This document shows, in pieces, positions 1-4,577 of a stretch of DNA of 5,215 nt. A model generated the notes under the pieces. That model saw nothing but the letters and a program-made list of their open reading frames with translations. It had not been told where the DNA came from and did not search any database. A program made the position numbers and the translations under genes. The stretch's first letter is position 1. Every line of letters begins with the position of its first letter. The stretch is from an uncultured Bacteroidales bacterium (lineage in GTDB: Bacteria > Bacteroidota > Bacteroidia > Bacteroidales > Marinilabiliaceae). The stretch is taken from NCBI GenBank assembly GCA_934699135.1, contig CAKUVM010000081.1, positions 1-5,215 of the forward strand. Reading direction: 5' to 3'.

Positions 1-18
1 CCCCTAACCTGCAATCCT

Positions 19-753
19 ATGAAGTCTATCATCGTTTTGTCTTTTGCTGCTGCTGTGGCCGTCCCGTCAGTCCCTCTCTTTGCCCAGGAAGCCGAGACTC
101 CGGTCTCCGAGCCGGAGAGCCTTTGGTCGTTCTCTGCAGGCGCCGACCTTGTCAGTTCATATCTTTGGCGCGGTCAATATAACGCCGGCGCTAGTTTTCA
201 ACCCTCCGTCGGCGTATCGTGTGGGCCAGTGTCGCTCGGGGCGTGGGGTTCTAGCGACTTCAGCGGCGAGAATAAGGAGGTCGATTTGTCTCTCTCTTTC
301 GCCAAGGGAGGGTTCAGTGCGGCGTTGACAGACTATTTCTACCCTGGCCAGGGAGGTTTCTTCGAGTGGGATGAGGATAAGACTTGCCACCAGCTAGAAC
401 TTGCCGTAGGCTACGACTTTGGGGAGAAAACCAAAGTGCCAATCTCACTGCTGTGGGGGACCATGTTGGCCGGAGATGATCTTGCCTCGGATGGTGATCG
501 TCAGTTCTCCAGCTATTTCGAGGTGGCATACACGTTCCCCGTCAGGATGATAAATGTTGAGGTGGCTGCCGGCTTCACGCCGTTTGATAGCTTCTATCAA
601 ATAGATACAGATGGCTTTAATATGGTCAATCTGTCAGTCAAAGGCTCTTACGACATCAAGTTCTCAGATGCGTTTTCACTTCCCGTCTTTGCGCAGTTTG
701 TCCTCAATCCAAACCAAGAGGATGTCCATATGGCTTTTGGCTTCACTTTCTAG
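19..753 (+). CDS. Putative outer-membrane beta-barrel protein, TorF/porin-like
   Basis: 244 residues, complete. The N-terminus (MKSIIVLSFAAAVAV..., ending PLFA|QEAE) is a typical Sec signal peptide, probably cleaved after Ala22, so the product is exported. The mature part shows alternating polar and hydrophobic beta-strands rich in Gly and aromatics and ends in Phe (MAFGFTF), as many outer-membrane barrels do. The segment at about 38-60 (SAGADLVSSYLWRGQ) resembles the opening strand of the TorF/Gcw_chp putative porin family, and SLGAWGSSDF at 72-81 fits the same family. The length suits a small barrel, but the transported substrate cannot be told. The ATG at 19 is chosen because it begins the signal peptide directly; there is no clear Shine-Dalgarno site, which is normal in Bacteroidota. 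Only 18 bases precede it, so its promoter or operon partner lies outside the window. The gene is convergent with eno. Family assignment is from remembered motifs; an outer-membrane barrel is more certain than the family name. Confidence 0.85.
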   Translation: MKSIIVLSFAAAVAVPSVPLFAQEAETPVSEPESLWSFSAGADLVSSYLWRGQYNAGASFQPSVGVSCGPVSLGAWGSSDFSGENKEVDLSLSFAKGGFSAALTDYFYPGQGGFFEWDEDKTCHQLELAVGYDFGEKTKVPISLLWGTMLAGDDLASDGDRQFSSYFEVAYTFPVRMINVEVAAGFTPFDSFYQIDTDGFNMVNLSVKGSYDIKFSDAFSLPVFAQFVLNPNQEDVHMAFGFTF

Positions 754-767
754 CCTAGCCCGCTAGG
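754..767. other. Small hairpin just after the porin-like gene
   Basis: CCTAG at 754-758 and CTAGG at 763-767 form a 5-bp stem with loop CCCG, directly after the TAG stop. No T-run follows on the plus strand, so it is a poor intrinsic terminator. It may still protect the mRNA 3' end. Confidence 0.3.
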
Positions 768-768
768 G

Positions 769-839
769 CCACCACATATAAGTAATGCGCCACGTCCTCA
801 AGCTCTTCCACCTCCTCGGCTGCCACCGCATATAAGTAA
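769..839 (+). repeat. Pair of 17-bp direct repeats, 54 bp apart
   Basis: CCACCACATATAAGTAA at 769-785 and CCACCGCATATAAGTAA at 823-839 differ at one base. They are the best-matching copies of the core repeat in this intergenic region. The start-to-start distance is 54 bp. No reading frame or known binding site explains them. Confidence 0.75.
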
Positions 840-854
840 CGGGTCGACCTCCAT

Positions 855-889
855 CGGTCGGAATATGCGTTCTCCGCATCTTCCGACCG
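855..889. repeat. Long inverted repeat (15-bp arms, 5-base loop)
   Basis: The left arm CGGTCGGAATATGCG (855-869) pairs with CGCATCTTCCGACCG (875-889) across loop TTCTC, with one mismatch (864 against 880). No T-run follows on either strand, so it is not a standard intrinsic terminator. The arm start CGGTCGGA is the same word that closes two later repeat units. Confidence 0.75.
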
Positions 890-972
890 TTTCTTTGCAA
901 AATTGCAGCAACCCACCTCCATGACGACCATATAACACAATCTCCCCGGGTTCCCCCATGCGCATCCCCTCC

Positions 973-1014
973 TATGTAGAGACGGGTTGCAACCCGTCTC
1001 CCGCAACGGTCGGA
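973..1014. repeat. Repeat unit containing a perfect 22-bp palindrome
   Basis: The unit starts with TATGTAG (973-979) and ends with AACGGTCGGA (1005-1014). Between them, 979-1000 is a perfect palindrome with half-site GAGACGGGTTG, giving an 11-bp self-complementary arm and no spacer. The same flanks surround a different inverted repeat in the next unit at 1051-1090. The palindrome resembles GGGTTGCAACCC elements scattered between genes in Bacteroidales. Confidence 0.7.
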
Positions 1015-1050
1015 AATTCTCCCCACAATGTCCTCCTCTTCCACATCCCC

Positions 1051-1090
1051 CATGTAAAGCCGTCTTCCCCCGGCTTCATTAACGGTCGGA
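1051..1090. repeat. Second repeat unit with a different stem
   Basis: CATGTAA (1051-1057) and AACGGTCGGA (1081-1090) match the flanks of the unit at 973-1014, with nearly the same internal spacing (29 against 31 bases from ATGTA to AACGG). The inner part is unrelated: AAGCCG (1057-1062) and CGGCTT (1071-1076) form a 6-bp stem with an 8-base loop. Confidence 0.6.
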
Positions 1091-1103
1091 TAAGTGCATA
1101 TAC

Positions 1104-1136
1104 AAAAAGAGGGTGCGCCAACAAGGCGCACCCTCT
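1104..1136 (-). terminator. Intrinsic terminator of eno
   Basis: A perfect 12-bp stem, AGAGGGTGCGCC (1108-1119) with GGCGCACCCTCT (1125-1136), encloses a 5-base loop. Read on the minus strand the stem runs into five T residues (complement of 1104-1108), the form of a Rho-independent terminator. It begins 21 bases past the eno stop codon. There is no T-run on the plus-strand side, so it should act mainly on eno transcription. Confidence 0.92.
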
Positions 1137-1142
1137 AATCAA

Positions 1143-1156
1143 CCGCGCTTACGCGG
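1143..1156 (-). other. Short hairpin right after the eno stop codon
   Basis: CCGCG (1143-1147) and CGCGG (1152-1156) form a 5-bp GC stem with a 4-base loop, one base past the eno stop codon and ahead of the main terminator. It may stabilise the mRNA 3' end or be incidental. Confidence 0.4.
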
Positions 1157-1157
1157 C

Positions 1158-2465
1158 TTATTTCAGCTTGGTGTAGCCGTACTTGCTGTTTGCGCCGAGC
1201 TCCTCCTCAATGCGGATGAGCTGGTTGTACTTAGCCATACGGTCAGTGCGGCTCATAGAGCCGGTCTTGATCTGGCCAGAGTTCGTTGCGACGGCAATGT
1301 CCGCGATGGTGGTGTCCTCAGTCTCGCCAGAACGGTGAGAGGTGACAGTGGTGTAGCCATGACGGTGAGCCATCTCGATGGCGTCGAGGGTCTCGGTCAG
1401 GGAGCCGATCTGGTTAACCTTGATCAGGATGGAGTTTGCGGCACCCATCTTGATGCCCTTCTCAAGGAACTTGACGTTGGTCACGAAGAGGTCGTCACCC
1501 ACAAGCTGGCACTTCTTGCCAACCTTCTCGGTGAGCTTAACCCAGTTGTCCCAGTCGTTCTCGTCAAGACCGTCCTCGATGCTGTCGATAGGATAGGTGT
1601 CAATCAGGTGCTCGAGGAACTCGATCTGCTCGTCAGCTGTCCGCTTCTTGCCGTTGGGTTCCTTCTTCTTGCCGTTCTTGAGCTGCTTGTAGTCGTAGAA
1701 CCACTTGCCGTTCTCGTTGATGGCGAACTCAGAGGCTGCGCAGTCCATCGCGATGGTAACCTGCTCCTTCGGTTTGTAGCCGGCTGCCTTGATGGCCTCC
1801 ACGATGATGCTGAGGGCGTCCTCAATGCCGTCAAGAGCGGGAGCGAAACCTCCCTCGTCACCTACTGCGGTGCTGAGGCCGCGCGCCTTGAGCAACTTGG
1901 CGAGGTTGTGGAAGATCTCTGCGCCCATGCGGATGGCCTCCTTCTCGTTGGCTGCGCCAACAGGACGGATCATGAACTCCTGGAATGCGATAGGAGCGTC
2001 TGAGTGTGCGCCACCGTTAATGATGTTCATCATCGGGACGGGGAGAGTGTAAGCGTTGCAGCCGCCAATGTAACGATACAAGGGGATGTTCAGTGCCTTA
2101 GCGGCGGCCTGAGCCACGGCCAGAGATACGCCGAGGATGGCGTTGGCGCCGAGCTTGCTCTTCGTGGGGGTGCCATCGAGAGCGAGCATCTTGTTGTCAA
2201 TCTCACGCTGGTTGAGGACGTTGAAGCCCTTCAATGCGGGCGCGATGACGGTGTTGACGTTGTTCACTGCCTTCTGGACACCCTTGCCGAGGAAACGGTT
2301 CTTGTCGCCGTCGCGAAGCTCAAGAGCCTCGTTCTCGCCCGTAGATGCGCCGGACGGAACTGCTGCGCGGCCAAGGACGCCATTGTCAAGAGTCACGTCT
2401 ACCTCGACGGTAGGATTGCCACGAGAATCAAGGATCTCGCGAGCCCAGATTTTTTCAATGATCAT
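1158..2465 (-). CDS. eno: Enolase (phosphopyruvate hydratase)
   Basis: 435 residues, complete, the usual length for bacterial enolase. The enzyme interconverts 2-phosphoglycerate and phosphoenolpyruvate in glycolysis and gluconeogenesis, is cytosolic, and normally needs Mg2+. The N-terminal capping domain opens with IWAREILDSRGNPTVEV and the loop SGASTG (38-43). In the barrel domain I see the catalytic Glu204 in VGDEGGFAP, metal ligands Asp241 (AMDCAASE), Glu297 (SIEDGLDE) and Asp324 (VGDDLF), the catalytic base Lys349 in the signature ILIKVNQIGSLTET (346-359), His377-Arg378-Ser379, and Lys400. All key residues are intact. A Lys-rich insertion at about 254-277 (WFYDYKQLKNGKKKEPNGKK) is a form I associate with Bacteroidota. 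The ATG at 2465 gives the standard MIIEKIWARE start; no Shine-Dalgarno site precedes it, only A-rich sequence. The gene is a single transcription unit with its own promoter (2564-2595) and terminator (1104-1136). Confidence 0.99.
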   Translation of the reverse strand: MIIEKIWAREILDSRGNPTVEVDVTLDNGVLGRAAVPSGASTGENEALELRDGDKNRFLGKGVQKAVNNVNTVIAPALKGFNVLNQREIDNKMLALDGTPTKSKLGANAILGVSLAVAQAAAKALNIPLYRYIGGCNAYTLPVPMMNIINGGAHSDAPIAFQEFMIRPVGAANEKEAIRMGAEIFHNLAKLLKARGLSTAVGDEGGFAPALDGIEDALSIIVEAIKAAGYKPKEQVTIAMDCAASEFAINENGKWFYDYKQLKNGKKKEPNGKKRTADEQIEFLEHLIDTYPIDSIEDGLDENDWDNWVKLTEKVGKKCQLVGDDLFVTNVKFLEKGIKMGAANSILIKVNQIGSLTETLDAIEMAHRHGYTTVTSHRSGETEDTTIADIAVATNSGQIKTGSMSRTDRMAKYNQLIRIEEELGANSKYGYTKLK

Positions 2466-2558
2466 TTTCTTGATATTTAAAAGTATTACTTGCTATCTTC
2501 GCCCGCCTCGCTGTTGCGCCGCAAGGCGAGACTTGTCGGCGGCTTACGCCGTTTTCCA
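2466..2558 (-). promoter_or_regulatory. Structured 5' leader of eno mRNA
   Basis: If the promoter at 2564-2595 is right, eno has a leader of about 90 bases. It can form two GC-rich hairpins. One is CGGCG (2537-2541) with CGCCG (2547-2551) and a 5-base loop. The other, at 2507-2530, pairs CTCGC with GCGAG and TTGC with GCAA around a 3-base loop, with small bulges. The last 40 or so bases before the ATG are AT-rich and look unstructured, as expected for ribosome access without a Shine-Dalgarno site. No known riboswitch class was recognised. Confidence 0.4.
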
Positions 2559-2563
2559 AGCGG

Positions 2564-2595
2564 CGAAAGTAGCTATTTCCGTCCTCTTTTCCAAG
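2564..2595 (-). promoter_or_regulatory. Probable eno promoter (Bacteroidota type)
   Basis: On the minus strand, CTTG (2595-2592) is followed by a 20-base spacer and TACTTTCG (2571-2564). The Bacteroidota consensus is TTTG, 19-21 bases, TAnnTTTG; each element here has one mismatch and the spacing is ideal. Transcription would start near 2558. Confidence 0.6.
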
Positions 2596-2643
2596 TAAAG
2601 GGCTGCTTAGTTTAGCTCGCTAGCGGCCTTTGATGCGCCATAG

Positions 2644-2668
2644 GCTCACATTGTAAAACATTTTGAGC
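2644..2668. promoter_or_regulatory. Candidate operator: 25-bp imperfect palindrome
   Basis: The half-sites read GCTCAnAnTGT on both strands around a 3-base centre: GCTCA at 2644-2648, TGT/ACA in the core at 2652-2660, and TGAGC at 2664-2668. Nine of the eleven to twelve arm positions match. It ends at the base before the TATTTTTG box of the LRR gene, so a bound dimer would cover the region upstream of -7. No regulator is encoded nearby, and no known binding site is assigned. Confidence 0.35.
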
Positions 2669-2676
2669 TATTTTTG
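2669..2676 (+). promoter_or_regulatory. Candidate -7 box of the LRR gene
   Basis: TATTTTTG is an exact match to the Bacteroidota -7 consensus TAnnTTTG. It ends 5 bases before the ATG at 2682, so transcription would start at or next to the start codon. No good TTTG is present 19-21 bases upstream; the nearest TTG (2651-2653) leaves only 15 bases. This weakens the call. Confidence 0.4.
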
Positions 2677-2681
2677 CCGCC

Positions 2682-4577
2682 ATGAAGCGCTTTTACCATG
2701 TCCCGCCGCGTGGCCTTGTGCTGGCTCTCGTGGCCTTTTTCGCCCTCGTGTGCTGCTCCGTGCCGTCCGAGGCAAAGAACCGCAAGGGTAAGGTCTATGA
2801 GAACATCTTGGACTTTGGCTCATGCGGCAGGCACCTCTTTTGGAAATATGAGGGCGGGGTGCTGAAAGTCCGCGGGTTTGGCCCTATGGACAATTACGCG
2901 TCGCCCTACGACGCTCCCTATGCGCCTTTCGCCAAAGACATAACCACCGTTGTGCTCTCAGACAGCGTCACCAGCATCGGGGCCAACGCCTTCGCGCTCT
3001 TTTCCAACCTCACCTCAATCAACATCCCGCGCTACGTCAACCGAATAGGCCAACGAGCCTTCTATGGTTGCTCCGCGCTTGCGCGGCTAGACCTGTCGCC
3101 TTTCGTTGACAGGTTTGGAGACTATGCGTTCTATCGATGCTCGTCCATCACGTCGTTGCCCATCCCCAAGAAGATCCGTAAGATTCCAGCCGGCTGTTTC
3201 CAGGGGTGCTCGGGCCTCTCCGAGGCCAACATCCCGTCTGGCGTCACTTCGGTGGCTTCTTTGGCTTTCGCAGGCTGCAAGGGGCTGGCCTCCGTCTCCA
3301 TCCCGGCCTCCGTCTCCTATGTCGATGCGTCCGCTTTCACGGACTGCCCTTCGTTGGCGTCTTTGACTGTCGCGTCAGGAAACCCTGAATATGAGGCTCC
3401 TGGCGGTGTCCTTATGACCCGCGACCGCACCCGCCTTTTGCTCTATCCGTCACTCCTCCCTGGCGAGTCCTACGAGATTCCGGCAGGAGTCCGGCAGGTG
3501 GCTCAAGGGGCTTTTTTCTCGGCCAAAAACCTTAGGGAGGTCACCTTCCCGCAGGGGCTTGACAGTGTCGGCAACGGCGCTTTCTCTCATTGCGAGGCTC
3601 TTTACAAGGTCACAATATATGAGCCTTTTGAAAAATTTGGTATGTATGTCTTTGCCAATTGCCCTAATATCACAGAGATATACATCACTTCCACTGGCGA
3701 GGCGTATGCCATCATCGATGGGGTCCAGTTCTCGGTAGACCGCAAGACGCTCCTCTCATACCCTGCCACCCGCAAAGACGAGGAATACGTCGTCCCCGAT
3801 GGTGTTGAGGTCATTGGACCCAAGTCTTTCGCGTCCAACGCGTCCTTGAGGGCGGTCTCTTTGCCCAAGTCCGTGCGCACCGTCTCCAATGGCGCATTCC
3901 ACAAGTGCGCCATGCTTGAGCGCGTCGCGCTGCCGGAGTCGCTAGACAGCATTTGCCGCGGGGCGTTCTCGGAGTGCCAGTCTCTTCGGTCCGTCTCAAT
4001 ACCGGCCGCCACGCGGCTTGTCGGCCCCTACGCGTTCTACCGATGCTCGTCACTCCGCGGCCTGAAATTTGCCGAAGGCTTGGAGCGTTTGGGGCAATAT
4101 GCGTTCTCTGGTTGCGTCGGGCTGACGGACGTGACTCTGCCCGACGGAATGACTGCGCTGGAGCCTTTCGCGTTCTCTGACTGCGCCCAACTCCGCGCCG
4201 TCTCGCTCAATGCGCAGCTAGACACCATCGGCAGCTATGCTTTCCAAGGTTGTTCGTCACTCACGTCCGTTGAGCTTCCGCCAGACCTGCATTTCCTGGG
4301 CAAAGGTGTCTTTGAGAATTGTGGCGCGCTCGCCTCTGTCATTCTTAATGAGAACATTCAGGTTTTCCCTCCGCGCCTTTTCAGCGGTTGCAGGTCGTTG
4401 GCCCATCTGGTTGTCCCTGCCGTCAAGCCGCCAAGGCTGTTTGACAATCCGTTGCAGGGTGTCAACCTCCGCGCCCTAGTGGTTCATGTCGATGGTGAGT
4501 TCCTTGGCGCGTATAAGCAAGACGTGTTCTGGGGCACGATAGAAAATTATGAGACTTTCTCGTTCGAGAAGAAATAG
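2682..4577 (+). CDS. Secreted BspA-type leucine-rich-repeat protein
   Basis: 631 residues, complete. Residues 1-31 look like a signal peptide: MKRFYHV, a hydrophobic stretch at 11-25, then a possible cleavage after Ala31 (PSEA|KN). CC at 24-25 does not make a good lipobox. The segment CGRHLFWKYEGGVLKVRGFG (48-67) is the usual lead-in of BspA-like proteins. From about 86 to 580 there are 18 LRR_5-type units, most ending AFxxCxxL. The conserved Phe falls at 104, 127, 150, 173, 196 and 219, then 278, 301 and 324, then 383 and every 23 residues to 567. Two 36-residue insertions (about 231-266 and 337-372) have the form GVxxxxDRxxLLxYP...P.GV. Fifteen units carry the Cys. No type IX sorting domain, LPXTG or C-terminal membrane segment is seen; the C-terminus (LRALVVHVDGEFLGAYKQD...) is the common end cap. 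BspA proteins are surface adhesins in known cases; the ligand here is unknown. Stops TAG and TGA stand in tandem, and the end overlaps mtgA by 29 bases. Confidence 0.93.
   Translation: MKRFYHVPPRGLVLALVAFFALVCCSVPSEAKNRKGKVYENILDFGSCGRHLFWKYEGGVLKVRGFGPMDNYASPYDAPYAPFAKDITTVVLSDSVTSIGANAFALFSNLTSINIPRYVNRIGQRAFYGCSALARLDLSPFVDRFGDYAFYRCSSITSLPIPKKIRKIPAGCFQGCSGLSEANIPSGVTSVASLAFAGCKGLASVSIPASVSYVDASAFTDCPSLASLTVASGNPEYEAPGGVLMTRDRTRLLLYPSLLPGESYEIPAGVRQVAQGAFFSAKNLREVTFPQGLDSVGNGAFSHCEALYKVTIYEPFEKFGMYVFANCPNITEIYITSTGEAYAIIDGVQFSVDRKTLLSYPATRKDEEYVVPDGVEVIGPKSFASNASLRAVSLPKSVRTVSNGAFHKCAMLERVALPESLDSICRGAFSECQSLRSVSIPAATRLVGPYAFYRCSSLRGLKFAEGLERLGQYAFSGCVGLTDVTLPDGMTALEPFAFSDCAQLRAVSLNAQLDTIGSYAFQGCSSLTSVELPPDLHFLGKGVFENCGALASVILNENIQVFPPRLFSGCRSLAHLVVPAVKPPRLFDNPLQGVNLRALVVHVDGEFLGAYKQDVFWGTIENYETFSFEKK
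3123..4051 (+). repeat. Near-identical 23-bp repeat inside the LRR gene (3123-3145 and 4029-4051)
   Basis: Both copies encode YAFYRCSS and differ only at two synonymous third positions over 23 bases. They lie 906 bp apart, which equals ten 69-bp LRR units plus the two 108-bp insertions. The rest of the array is much more diverged at DNA level, so this pair may reflect recent duplication or gene conversion. Confidence 0.6.

Larger units (their letters stand above)
769..1090. repeat. Degenerate tandem repeat and palindrome cluster between convergent genes
   Basis: This region holds no credible gene. A core of the form YATRTAR preceded by C-rich sequence recurs at 775, 829, 929, 973 and 1051. 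CGGTCGGA recurs directly at 855, 1007 and 1083 and once inverted (TCCGACCG) at 882-889. Three stretches share the order core, palindrome, then (A)CGGTCGGA: 829-862, with GGTCGACC at 842-849; 973-1014, with a 22-bp palindrome; and 1051-1090, with stem AAGCCG/CGGCTT. The plus strand is strongly pyrimidine-rich. Repeats of this style, including GGGTTGCAACCC palindromes, are familiar from intergenic DNA of Bacteroidales genomes, so this is most likely a REP-like element cluster. That link is from memory, and function is unknown. Confidence 0.6.

Noticed and set aside
855..889. Intrinsic terminator for the porin-like gene
   Set aside because: The stem is strong but is followed by TTTCTTTGC rather than a clean T-run and lies about 100 bases past the stop; kept only as an inverted repeat.
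775..1102. CRISPR array
   Set aside because: The repeated words are short and degenerate, spacings vary (54, 100, 44, 78 bases), and there are no equal-length spacers or cas genes.
755..1131. Two overlapping minus-strand open frames in the intergenic region (83 and 122 codons)
   Set aside because: They run through the repeats, palindromes and eno terminator. Their translations merely repeat YLYxVxA-type words made by the DNA repeats, and no start signal is seen.
1113..2003. 296-codon open frame on the plus strand antisense to eno
   Set aside because: It lies opposite a fully conserved enolase and codes for a Leu/Val-rich, low-complexity product with no recognisable motif; such frames follow from codon bias in eno. 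A shorter neighbour at 2004-2480 is rejected for the same reason.
2700..2780. Lipoprotein signal in the LRR protein
   Set aside because: The region ALVCCSV has Cys but lacks the small residue at -1 of a normal lipobox, and a better signal peptidase I site follows at PSEA|KN.
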